Source: Corticimicrobacter sp040137905
GTDB lineage: Bacteria; Pseudomonadota; Gammaproteobacteria; Burkholderiales; Burkholderiaceae_B
Direction of reading: 5' to 3'
DNA length: 64,000 nt
NCBI RefSeq assembly: GCF_040137905.1
Contig: NZ_JBEFDG010000032.1
Coordinates: 1-64,000 of the forward strand
The notes under the pieces were generated by a model. That model ran no database searches and was not told the DNA's origin. It saw nothing but the letters and a program-made list of their open reading frames with translations. The first letter of the stretch is position 1; each line of letters opens with the position of its first letter. Both the position numbers and the translations under genes were made by a program. Shown here piece by piece: positions 54,075 to 61,657 of this stretch.

Positions 54075-54914
54075 ATGTTGCCTGCCGGCAACGTTGTTGC
54101 GGTTGATCCTTATTCTTGTTCTCTGGCCGTGCACACATCCTTCCCTTTTCAACCCTTCAATGTCCTGCTGGCAATGGATGCCGAGGCGCTCAGGCAGTTT
54201 GCCGGTGCGCTGCCCGTGTCGGTGCCCGTCTCTTTTCACCTGGCGTGCGATGAGATGGCCATGCTGTGGCACATACGACATACCCCTCTCGACATGGTGA
54301 TACTGGCGGGTACGGTCCCGACCGAGGTTCATGCGCGATTGCTGACGCTTGCAAGGTTGCCCCGCATCGTTTGCCTGGGTGATGATGCTCTGTCCGCATT
54401 CCGGGACTATGCCGGATGGCGGGAGTGTGTCGTGGCTTTGCCCAGCCTGGTCAATGTCGATGCCCTGCATCTGCAGATCCAGGCCTGCATGCGCCAGGCT
54501 GGTCATCCGGCGGCGGCCCTCACCCCGTTGAGCGCTGATAACCTCAGCCTGGACCCAGCCCGCTCAGTGGCACGGATCGGTGGTGCGGAGGTCTATCTGA
54601 CGGCCGTGGAGATGGATGTATTGGCGATGCTGGTGCGCCACGCGAACATGCTGGTCAGTCGCGAGCAACTGGGACAGATTGCCCTCGGGCCCGGATTCAT
54701 GCCCAAGGAGCGCAGGCTCGATACGCATGTCAGCAACCTGCGGCGCAAGCTGCGGGCACGTTTCAGTGCCGAGATGGCTCACCTCGAAATCCGCAGTTTC
54801 AGGGGGCGTGGCTACGCATTGATGATAGGCGAGCGCCTGGTCAATGCCGTGCAGACCGGGGGGGCCAGGCTGTTGGGCCTGTATCTGGCCATGAGCATGG
54901 CCATGCCCTGGTAG
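54075..54914 (+). CDS. OmpR-like winged-helix regulator with degenerate receiver domain
   Basis: The 279-residue protein ends in a complete OmpR/PhoB DNA-binding domain (about residues 170-265: YLTAVEMDVLAMLVRHANMLVSREQL, RLDTHVSNLRRKLRA, IRSFRGRGYAL). The N-terminal part has the size and spacing of a receiver, but the position of the phosphorylated Asp is Ala (DMVILAG) and the acidic pocket is reduced to one Asp (LLAMDAE). It is therefore likely to act without phosphorylation. No histidine kinase is adjacent. The ATG at 54075 was preferred over a TTG at 54012. The divergent TonB receptor is the likely target. Confidence 0.82.
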   Translation: MLPAGNVVAVDPYSCSLAVHTSFPFQPFNVLLAMDAEALRQFAGALPVSVPVSFHLACDEMAMLWHIRHTPLDMVILAGTVPTEVHARLLTLARLPRIVCLGDDALSAFRDYAGWRECVVALPSLVNVDALHLQIQACMRQAGHPAAALTPLSADNLSLDPARSVARIGGAEVYLTAVEMDVLAMLVRHANMLVSREQLGQIALGPGFMPKERRLDTHVSNLRRKLRARFSAEMAHLEIRSFRGRGYALMIGERLVNAVQTGGARLLGLYLAMSMAMPW

Positions 54915-54925
54915 AGAGAAGGATG

Positions 54926-54944
54926 CCGGGGGGATGTCCCCCGG
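54926..54944. terminator. Convergent hairpin between regulator and mla operon
   Basis: A 7-bp all-GC stem (CCGGGGG and CCCCCGG, loop GATGT) lies midway between the regulator stop and the mlaC stop. No T-run follows; it probably limits read-through from both sides. Confidence 0.5.
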
Positions 54945-54963
54945 AAGTCGATCAGGTCAGTGG

Positions 54964-55647
54964 TTACTGGCTGGTCTGGGAGTTCTGGGTATTCAGCGCC
55001 TGGATCAGACCGTCGATGCCGTTCTGCTGAATCTGCTGGTTGAACTGATTGCGGTAGTTCTGGATCAGCCAGATGCCTTCCACGTTCAGGTCATAGACTT
55101 TCCAGCCATCAGGCGTCTTTTCCAGGCGATAGTCCACGCGGGCCAGCGGACGGGTACCCTGGATGAACTGCGATGACACCACGACATCCTTGGCATCTGC
55201 ATCGCCGCGGAAGGGCAGCATCTGGATGGCTGTCTGGTTGTCGACCTGGGTCAGAGCACCGCTGTAGGTGCGGATCAGCGTGCCGCGGAAGGCTTCGGCC
55301 AGTTGCTGACGCTGTTCGGGTGTGGCGTTGCGCCAGTGGCGACCCGCTGCCAGGCGGGTGGTCTTCTCGAAGTCCACATAGGGCAGGATCAGCTCATCGA
55401 CGGCCCGGTTGATGCGGGCACGGTCGCCGGCGCGGACGCTGCCGTCGGCACGGATGCGGGCCAGTGCCTGGTTGGCCACGGTTTCGATGAAAACCTGCGG
55501 CGCACCCTGGGGATCGGGCTGGGCATCCTGGGCGGCAGCCGGACGCAGCCAGACCGAGGCGGCCGTCAGCAGCAGGCCGATCATGGCGATGAAAAACAGC
55601 CTGCGCAGCAGGGGTGTGTTGGGATGGACAGTGTTCTGCATATGCAT
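54964..55647 (-). CDS. mlaC: Phospholipid-transport periplasmic protein MlaC
   Basis: MlaC shuttles phospholipids between the outer-membrane MlaA complex and the inner-membrane MlaFED complex. The 227-residue precursor has an N-terminal signal/anchor (about residues 15-40) and the Ttg2D/MlaC domain, with INRAVDELILPYVDFEKTTRLAAGRHW near residue 80 and WKVYDLNVEGIWLIQNYRNQF near 190. GGAGAG precedes the ATG at 55647; a second ATG lies two codons later. It follows mlaA by 10 nt and ends the operon. Confidence 0.94.
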   Translation of the reverse strand: MHMQNTVHPNTPLLRRLFFIAMIGLLLTAASVWLRPAAAQDAQPDPQGAPQVFIETVANQALARIRADGSVRAGDRARINRAVDELILPYVDFEKTTRLAAGRHWRNATPEQRQQLAEAFRGTLIRTYSGALTQVDNQTAIQMLPFRGDADAKDVVVSSQFIQGTRPLARVDYRLEKTPDGWKVYDLNVEGIWLIQNYRNQFNQQIQQNGIDGLIQALNTQNSQTSQ

Positions 55648-55657
55648 GTCTCTCCGT

Positions 55658-56437
55658 TCAGGGTTTCGGGGTGATGACGGGTTGCGCGGCAACGGGCGCG
55701 ATGCTTTCGTCATCCTCGTCTTCGTAGTCGGGCAGGTCGGTGCTGTTGAGCCCCTTGAGCAGGGCTTCACGGCGTTGCAGGTAGGCATCCCGGGTGAAGC
55801 TGTAGGGATCCAGTGCAATGCTGTCGAGCGTATCGCTGGCCTGCAGCAGGTCGGCACGCTTGCTGACGAAGTAGGTGCCCAAGACGGTATTGCGTACCGG
55901 CACGTCGTTGATGCTTCCCGGCGTGATCGGATTGGCGACCCAGTCGCCCAGCAGGCCACCGGTATCGCGGATTGTGCTCGGGCCGATCAGTGGCAGCACC
56001 AGGTAGGGACCCTGGCCCACGCCCCAGACGCCCAGCGTGGTGCCGAAGTCGTTGGGAATGCGGTTGGCACCATTGGCGGTGGCCACGTCGAAGCAGCCGC
56101 CCAGGCCGACCGTGGTGTTGAACAGCACCCGGCCCAGCGTATTGAAGAAATCGACGCCACGGCCCTGCAGGAAGCTGTTGAGGCCGCTCCAGATGTCGCC
56201 GATATTGCTGAAAATATTGCTGACGCAGCTGCGGGCACCACTGGGCGTCAGGTCTGTGTACATGGCGGCGATGGGGCGCACCACGGCACGATCGACGGTA
56301 TCGTTGAACTGATAGACGCCGCGGTTGAAGCGCTCGAACGGATCCTGCGGATCCGGCTTGCCCGGCAGGGGCGCACAGCCTGCCAGCGTCAGGGCCAGGC
56401 AGGTCGTCAGGGCAACGGGTTTGAGGTTGAAACGCAT
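55658..56437 (-). CDS. mlaA: Outer-membrane lipoprotein MlaA (VacJ)
   Basis: This lipoprotein removes phospholipids from the outer leaflet of the outer membrane with MlaC. The 259-residue product has the lipobox LAGC (Cys21), then DPFERFNRGVYQFNDTVD near 32, the SNIFSNIGDIWSGLNSFLQG segment and LGRVLFNTTVGLGGCFDVA. A Pro/Asp-rich acidic tail (YEDEDDE) follows. In E. coli mlaA is encoded away from mlaFEDCB; here it lies inside the operon between mlaD and mlaC, as in other Burkholderiales. Confidence 0.96.
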   Translation of the reverse strand: MRFNLKPVALTTCLALTLAGCAPLPGKPDPQDPFERFNRGVYQFNDTVDRAVVRPIAAMYTDLTPSGARSCVSNIFSNIGDIWSGLNSFLQGRGVDFFNTLGRVLFNTTVGLGGCFDVATANGANRIPNDFGTTLGVWGVGQGPYLVLPLIGPSTIRDTGGLLGDWVANPITPGSINDVPVRNTVLGTYFVSKRADLLQASDTLDSIALDPYSFTRDAYLQRREALLKGLNSTDLPDYEDEDDESIAPVAAQPVITPKP

Positions 56438-56460
56438 GATGGTAAGGGCTCCGGGCGGAA

Positions 56461-56970
56461 TCAGTGTGCCGGCGCGACTGGCGCGGGATGTTCGTCGTTG
56501 GCAGGGGCGCTGCCTTCCTTGTCTGCGGAACTGTACAGGAATTTGCTGATCAGGTTCTCCAGCACGACGGCGCCTTGCGTGTAGGTAATGGTCTGGCCGT
56601 TTTCGAGGTCGGCGTCATCGCCGCCCGGATCCAGGCTGACATACTGTTCGCCCAGCAGGCCCGAAGTCAGGATCAGGGCCGAGCTGTCGCTGGGGAATTT
56701 GTATTGCGACTCGATGTCCAGGGTGACGTGTGCCTGGAATGACTTGTTGTCGAAATCGATCTTGTTGACCCGGCCCACCACCACGCCGGCGCTCTTGACG
56801 GGGGCACGAGCCTTGAGGCTGCCGATGTTATCGAAGCTGGCACCTATGGAGTAGGTCGGGGCGAAGGAGAAGGTGCTCAGGTTGCCCGCGCGCAGGGCCA
56901 GGAAAGCCAGTGCCAGGGCACCCAGGAACACAAACAGTCCTACCCAGAAATCGGTTTTTTCAGTAGACAT
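56461..56970 (-). CDS. mlaD: Phospholipid ABC transporter substrate-binding protein MlaD
   Basis: The 169-residue inner-membrane-anchored MCE protein forms the hexameric ring above MlaFE. It has one N-terminal membrane helix (residues 8-27) and the MCE domain (about 38-118: YSIGASFDNIGSLKARAPVKSAGVVVGRV, GLLGEQYVSLDPGG). The size is normal and the Ala/Glu-rich tail is unremarkable. It is 9 nt downstream of mlaE and 23 nt upstream of mlaA. Confidence 0.95.
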   Translation of the reverse strand: MSTEKTDFWVGLFVFLGALALAFLALRAGNLSTFSFAPTYSIGASFDNIGSLKARAPVKSAGVVVGRVNKIDFDNKSFQAHVTLDIESQYKFPSDSSALILTSGLLGEQYVSLDPGGDDADLENGQTITYTQGAVVLENLISKFLYSSADKEGSAPANDEHPAPVAPAH

Positions 56971-56979
56971 GGGGATACC

Positions 56980-57765
56980 TCAATTGCCAAACATCAGGGC
57001 GGTCAGCAGGAAGTCCAGGCCCAGGACGGCCAGGGCACCTGTGACGACAGTGCGGGTGGTGGCGCGCGAGACGCCTTCGGGGGTGGGGCGGGCCTGCCAG
57101 CCTTCGTAGAGAGCGACCAGTGTGACGGTGGCACCGAATACCAGGCTCTTGATGACGCCGTTGGCGACATCATCCCAGACGTCCACGCCATTTTGCATCT
57201 GCGACCAGAATGCACCGGCGTCGATGCCGATCAGGTGCACGGAGACCAGCCAGCCGCCCAGGATGCCGACGCTCGAGAAGATCGCGGCCAGAATGGGCAT
57301 GGCGATGAAGCCGCCCCAGAAACGGGGCACCAGCACACGACGGATCGGATCGACCGCCATGACCTCCATGGCGGCCAGTTGCTCGCCGGCTTTCATCAGG
57401 CCGATCTCGGCGGTCAGCGACGTGCCGGCTCGCCCGGCGAACAGCAGGGCGGTGACGACAGGCCCCAGTTCACGCATCAGCGACAGCGCCACCATCAGGC
57501 CGACGGCTTCGGCCGAGCCATAGTTGCTCAGGATGTAATAGCCCTGCAGGGCCAGCACGAAGCCGACGAACAGGCCCGACACGGCAATGATCAGCAGGGA
57601 ATAGTTGCCGATGAAATGGATTTGCTGCGTGACCAGCCGGGGACGCTTGAGGGCGGTACCGCTGCGACTGAGCAGGGTCAGGAAGAAGCGGGTGAAAAAG
57701 CCCAGCGCAGACAGCTTGCGACGAACCTTGCCACCCAGACGCGAGAGCAGGAGGGCCGGGTTCAT
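56980..57765 (-). CDS. mlaE: Phospholipid ABC transporter permease MlaE
   Basis: The 261-residue inner-membrane permease has the MlaE/DUF140 signatures: an N-terminal amphipathic helix (GFFTRFFLTLLSRS), a first membrane segment ending in VLALQGYY, the core ELGPVVTALLFAGRAGTSLTAEIG near residue 95, and MEVMAVDPIRRVLVPRF near 135. About five or six membrane helices are visible. The start overlaps the end of mlaF in an ATGA, so the two are translationally coupled. Confidence 0.96.
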   Translation of the reverse strand: MNPALLLSRLGGKVRRKLSALGFFTRFFLTLLSRSGTALKRPRLVTQQIHFIGNYSLLIIAVSGLFVGFVLALQGYYILSNYGSAEAVGLMVALSLMRELGPVVTALLFAGRAGTSLTAEIGLMKAGEQLAAMEVMAVDPIRRVLVPRFWGGFIAMPILAAIFSSVGILGGWLVSVHLIGIDAGAFWSQMQNGVDVWDDVANGVIKSLVFGATVTLVALYEGWQARPTPEGVSRATTRTVVTGALAVLGLDFLLTALMFGN

Positions 57766-58595
57766 GAGTGGCTCCCGTGGCGTGCCAGCCAGCGCTCGAA
57801 GGCAGGCGTGACCGGGTAGTTGAAGGCGACCGGGCCGTCGGCGGCTCCCTGCAGGAACTGCTGCACATAGGGGTCCTGGGACCGGTTCAGGTCGTCAGGC
57901 CTGCCGCTGGCCAGCATCTTGCCCTGGCCGACCAGATAGACCTGGTCGGCGATGGCGAAGGATTCCTGCACGTCGTGGGTGATCAGGACCGATGCGCAAC
58001 CGAGCCGGTCGGCCAGCGTGCGGATCAACTGCGCCGTGATGCCCAGCGAGATCGGGTCCAGCCCGGCGAAAGGTTCGTCGTAAAGAATCAGCTCGGGCTC
58101 GAGGATGACGGCGCGCGCCAGTGCCACGCGTCGGGCCATGCCGCCGGAGATCTCGGCCACGGCCAGATGGGCAGCGGCACGCAGGCCGACGGCATCGAGT
58201 GTATTGAGCACCTTGGCGATGATCGCGGACTCTTCCAGCCGGGTGTGTTCACGCAGGGGAAAGGCGACGTTCTCGAACACGTTGAGATCGGTGAACAGCG
58301 CACCCTGCTGGAACAGGACGCCCATGCGCTTGCGCAGCGTCTGCAACTGGTGTGCATCGGCCTGTCCGATGTCGTGCCCGAAAACCTTCACCTGGCCGCT
58401 CAGGGGCCGGATCTGCCCGGTGGCAGCCCGCAGCAGCGTGGTCTTGCCCGAGCCGGAACCACCCATGAGCGCAACGACCTGGCCGGCATCGATCTGCAGG
58501 CTGATGTCGCGCAGCACAGTGAATTCGCCATAGCCGAGTGCCGCGCCTTCAAAGCGCAGCACTGTCCTGGACGGGGTGTGAGAGGGGGATAACAT
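57762..58595 (-). CDS. mlaF: Phospholipid ABC transporter ATP-binding protein MlaF
   Basis: The 277-residue ATPase drives phospholipid transport through MlaE. It has Walker A GGSGSGKT (45-52), the Q-loop FQQGALF, the signature EISGGMARRVALARA near residue 146 and Walker B ELILYDEPFAGLD, then the switch LITHDV. The ATG at 58595 is the best family start; the frame upstream is open by chance. It is the first gene of the leftward mla operon. Confidence 0.97.
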   Translation of the reverse strand: MLSPSHTPSRTVLRFEGAALGYGEFTVLRDISLQIDAGQVVALMGGSGSGKTTLLRAATGQIRPLSGQVKVFGHDIGQADAHQLQTLRKRMGVLFQQGALFTDLNVFENVAFPLREHTRLEESAIIAKVLNTLDAVGLRAAAHLAVAEISGGMARRVALARAVILEPELILYDEPFAGLDPISLGITAQLIRTLADRLGCASVLITHDVQESFAIADQVYLVGQGKMLASGRPDDLNRSQDPYVQQFLQGAADGPVAFNYPVTPAFERWLARHGSHS

Positions 58596-58739
58596 GGCAC
58601 CTATTGTATCCGAGGGTCTTGCCTGTACGCATATCCATGTTGTCAGGATATTGAAAGACAGTGCAAGCGACAGGCGCTGCGGGCGGGATGATGGTGCTAC
58701 ATTGCAGGCTGCTTTTGTAACGATCTGGAGCCAGGAAAG

Positions 58740-60029
58740 ATGCAGTCGCCGCATCATATCGAAATCATCGCAACGGTACTGTTCGCGATTGCCGTCATCC
58801 ATACCTTTTCCGTTCCGGTCTTTGCCCGGCTGGCGCATCGCAATGGTCCGCATGCCGGTCTGTGGCATCTGCTCTCAGAGGTCGAGGCCGTCTTCGGCGT
58901 CTGGGCCTGCGTGCTGCTGGCCTGCATGGCCCTGTTCTCCGGTGTCGGCGAGGCCGTGGCGTACATGGATACGCGCAATTTCACGGAGCCGGCCTTTGTG
59001 TTCGTGATCATGGTGGTGGCTGCCAGTCGCCCGATCCTGGAATTGGTCGACATGGTAGTGCGCGGTCTGTCCCGTATCCTGCCCCTGCCGCGCGAGCTGG
59101 CCATGTTCTTCGTGATCATGACGGCCGTGCCGCTGTCCGGATCTCTGATCACCGAACCCGCCGCCATGACGCTGGCAGCACTGCTGTTGCGTGATGCTTA
59201 TTTCCAGCGCTCGGAGCAGGCTGGTTTCAAATACCTGACGCTGGGCGTGCTGTTTGTCAATATCTCCATCGGTGGAGTACTGACGGCCTATGCTGCGCCG
59301 CCGGTGCTGATGGTGGCCCAGGTGTTCGGTTGGGATACAGGCTATATGCTGAGTCATTTCGGCTGGCGCGCTGCGGTTGCCGTTACGCTCAACGCCGCCT
59401 TGCTGACGCTGATATGCCGCCGCCACCTGCTCGATGGTGAACTGGGGGCCGGGCGCTCACGTGACCAGGCCTGCGCTTCCGCTGCCGATACGCGATCCCG
59501 CGTGCCGTTGATTGTTATCGGCATCCATGTCCTGTTCCTGCTGGGTATCGTGCTGTCGGCGCATCACCCGGTCATTTTTCTGGGCTTCCTGATGCTGTTC
59601 ATCGGCTACGCCGGTGCCTATCCGCAGTACCAGAATCGCCTGATGATCCGTGAGGGACTGATGGTCGGTTTCTTCCTGGCTGGCCTGGTCTTGCTGGGTG
59701 GGCTGCAGAAATGGTGGTTGCAGGATCTGCTGGGCAGTCTGTCGCCGCTGGTGCTGTTCTGGGGTGCCACGGCCCTGACTGCCGTGACGGACAATGCGGC
59801 CCTGACTTATCTGGGCTCGCTGGTCGAGGGTACGAATGAAGCCTGGCGCTACATGCTGGTCGCCGGTGCGGTCACGGGTGGCGGGCTGACGGTGATCGCC
59901 AATGCGCCCAATCCGGCGGGCTTCGCCATCCTGAAGAGTTGCTTCCCGGATGGGGCAATCTCGCCGCTCAAGCTGTTTCTGTCGGCGCTTGGGCCGACGT
60001 TGATGGCGGCGCTCTGGTTCCTGGTCTGA
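58740..60029 (+). CDS. Putative sodium/proton antiporter (NhaD-like membrane protein)
   Basis: The 429-residue membrane protein has ten to twelve hydrophobic segments and resembles the putative Na+/H+ antiporter family (Pfam Na_H_antiport_2-like). Recognisable features are ELAMFFVIMTAVPLSGSLITEPAAMTLAALLL near residue 125, KYLTLGVLFVNISIGGVLTAYAAPP near 165 and TAVTDNAALTYLGSL near 360, which carries the DNAA-type ion site. AGGAAAG precedes the ATG. It is divergent from the mla operon, and a terminator follows it. The transported ion is inferred from family only. Confidence 0.85.
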   Translation: MQSPHHIEIIATVLFAIAVIHTFSVPVFARLAHRNGPHAGLWHLLSEVEAVFGVWACVLLACMALFSGVGEAVAYMDTRNFTEPAFVFVIMVVAASRPILELVDMVVRGLSRILPLPRELAMFFVIMTAVPLSGSLITEPAAMTLAALLLRDAYFQRSEQAGFKYLTLGVLFVNISIGGVLTAYAAPPVLMVAQVFGWDTGYMLSHFGWRAAVAVTLNAALLTLICRRHLLDGELGAGRSRDQACASAADTRSRVPLIVIGIHVLFLLGIVLSAHHPVIFLGFLMLFIGYAGAYPQYQNRLMIREGLMVGFFLAGLVLLGGLQKWWLQDLLGSLSPLVLFWGATALTAVTDNAALTYLGSLVEGTNEAWRYMLVAGAVTGGGLTVIANAPNPAGFAILKSCFPDGAISPLKLFLSALGPTLMAALWFLV

Positions 60030-60047
60030 GTTTGCCCGGATTGTATG

Positions 60048-60077
60048 AAAATGGCCGCACAGATGTGCGGCCATTTT
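60048..60077 (+). terminator. Rho-independent terminator after the antiporter gene
   Basis: A 13-bp stem (AAAATGGCCGCAC and GTGCGGCCATTTT, loop AGAT) lies 18 nt after the antiporter stop. It ends in TTTT and also faces the converging dsbA gene. Confidence 0.88.
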
Positions 60078-60164
60078 CTCGTCGCCGGGCGGTCTCAGAA
60101 ATGGTTTTCTGGAGCGTGGTGCCGGCGTGTAGCGACAGGAGCAGGGACTGTGGCGATATGTGTT

Positions 60165-60797
60165 TTAGCGCGAGGCCCGGACCTGCTTGACCAGGGCATC
60201 GGTCTGCGTGACCGTCTGTGCATAGCCGTTGGCCAGTGCCGGTGAGGTCAGGAAGCGACCATCGACGGCTACCTGCGGTGTGCTGTCAATCGCGTAGCTT
60301 TCTGCCAGTTGGTTGGCACGTTGCATGCGCGAGTGCACGCCAAAGGAGTTGTAGGTGTCGGCAAAGACCTTGGGGTCGAGACCGGCAGTCTCGGTGGCCC
60401 ATTTGGTGATGCCGGCCTCATCGAACATGCGGGTCCGCTGCTCGTGGATGGCACGGAACACGCCCAGGTGCAGGTCGGTGCGGCCCATGGCTTCCAGCGT
60501 GTAGTAGAGCTGTTGCAGCGGACGCATGCCGGCGTTGAAGGCGATGGGAACATGAACGACGGCGACGTCATCCGGCTGGTTCTTGGTCCAGGTGTCGAGC
60601 AGGGGGGCCAGTGCAGCGCAGTGGCCGCAGGTATAGGAGAAGAATTCCAGTACCTCGATCTTGTCACCGCTGTCGGTCTGGTGGGGCCGTTCGAGGGTGA
60701 CGTATGGCGTGCTCTGGGCCTGGGCACCGGCAGGCAACAGCATGGCGGCACCCGCAAGGGCAAAGGTGGAAATCAGACGTTGGAAAAGTGTACGCAT
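60165..60797 (-). CDS. dsbA: Thiol:disulfide interchange protein DsbA
   Basis: The periplasmic oxidase introduces disulfide bonds into exported proteins. The 210-residue precursor has a signal peptide (1-27, cleavage after AQA) and the active site YTCGHC with Cys57 and Cys60 (CGHC; E. coli has CPHC), the cis-Pro loop STPQVAVDG near residue 173 and a helical insertion between. The length is normal. It follows the SPOR gene by 114 nt, and the argS-SPOR-dsbA order is typical of Burkholderiales. Confidence 0.95.
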   Translation of the reverse strand: MRTLFQRLISTFALAGAAMLLPAGAQAQSTPYVTLERPHQTDSGDKIEVLEFFSYTCGHCAALAPLLDTWTKNQPDDVAVVHVPIAFNAGMRPLQQLYYTLEAMGRTDLHLGVFRAIHEQRTRMFDEAGITKWATETAGLDPKVFADTYNSFGVHSRMQRANQLAESYAIDSTPQVAVDGRFLTSPALANGYAQTVTQTDALVKQVRASR

Positions 60798-60870
60798 GGA
60801 TATAACCTGATCGGATGACGGGCAAAAGGGTTGCTGGGGTAGGACTATGTCCGGTCAAACAAGTTCAATT

Positions 60871-60897
60871 CCTGCCAGGACTGCCGAAACTGGCAGG
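60871..60897 (-). terminator. Weak hairpin after the SPOR gene
   Basis: CCTGCCAG (60871-60878) and CTGGCAGG (60890-60897) form an 8-bp stem with an 11-nt loop in the SPOR-dsbA spacer. On the minus strand it is followed by AATTG, not a T-run. It could be a partial terminator. Confidence 0.4.
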
Positions 60898-60911
60898 TCT
60901 GCGGCGATGGG

Positions 60912-61649
60912 TCACTGGCGGATGACCGTCGAGGTGATGTTGTCGGCGGCCAGCCGCGCACGCGTCCGGTTCATGTCGTCCAGTCGCTCGAACGGGCCGA
61001 CTCGCACGCGGTTGACCAGTACGCCATTGACGTCGGCTTTCTGGATCTCTGCGGGCAGGCCGAGCAGCAGCATTTCTACGCGCCGGTTTTCGGCATCTTC
61101 AGCGACCCGGAAGGCACCGACCTGCAGGAAGTAGCTGCCGGATGACGCTGCGGCAGGTGCAGGGGCTGCCGCTTTTGGTGCCGACCGGTCAGCGGTTTGT
61201 GCGGCTGGCTGGATGGTGCCGGTGGCGGCCGAGGGTGACGCGTTCTGGCGAGGGGCTGGTGGGGTTGCAGATTGCTGCTGCGGCGGCAGCGAGGCGATCA
61301 GCGCGCCTACGGCGTCGTCGGGCTGTGCCGACGGCGTGCTTGCCTGCTGGCCGCCGATCGGGGGCGGTGCAGGCTGGTCTGCCGTTGGGCCCCCATGGGG
61401 GAGCCCGGCGGCTCCGTCGCGTCCGTACAGACCGCTGTTGGGATCGGGGGCCTGGCGTGGATCGGGAGGGCGATTGTTCTGCGAAGGTTCGCGCGTGGCG
61501 CGGTCCACGAACGGCACAGGTGCCTGCGTGACGTAGAACGCCACGACAGCCGCGACCACCAGGCCGATGAGCAGCCCGGCCAGCATGGTGAAAATCGGGC
61601 TGCTGCGGTTACTGGAGCGGGCAGGGGTGCGGCGTCGGGGTTTTGCCAT
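60912..61649 (-). CDS. SPOR-domain membrane protein (FtsN-like)
   Basis: The 245-residue protein has one N-terminal membrane helix (residues about 18-42, preceded by basic residues), a long Pro/Ala/Gln-rich periplasmic linker (about 50-165) and a C-terminal SPOR domain (about 170-245: GSYFLQVGAFRVAEDAENRR … VNRVRVGPFERLDDMNRTRARL) that binds denuded septal peptidoglycan. It is FtsN-like in layout, so a role in cell division or envelope maturation is probable. It is encoded 8 nt downstream of argS. Confidence 0.92.
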   Translation of the reverse strand: MAKPRRRTPARSSNRSSPIFTMLAGLLIGLVVAAVVAFYVTQAPVPFVDRATREPSQNNRPPDPRQAPDPNSGLYGRDGAAGLPHGGPTADQPAPPPIGGQQASTPSAQPDDAVGALIASLPPQQQSATPPAPRQNASPSAATGTIQPAAQTADRSAPKAAAPAPAAASSGSYFLQVGAFRVAEDAENRRVEMLLLGLPAEIQKADVNGVLVNRVRVGPFERLDDMNRTRARLAADNITSTVIRQ

Positions 61650-61657
61650 GTCGTGTC

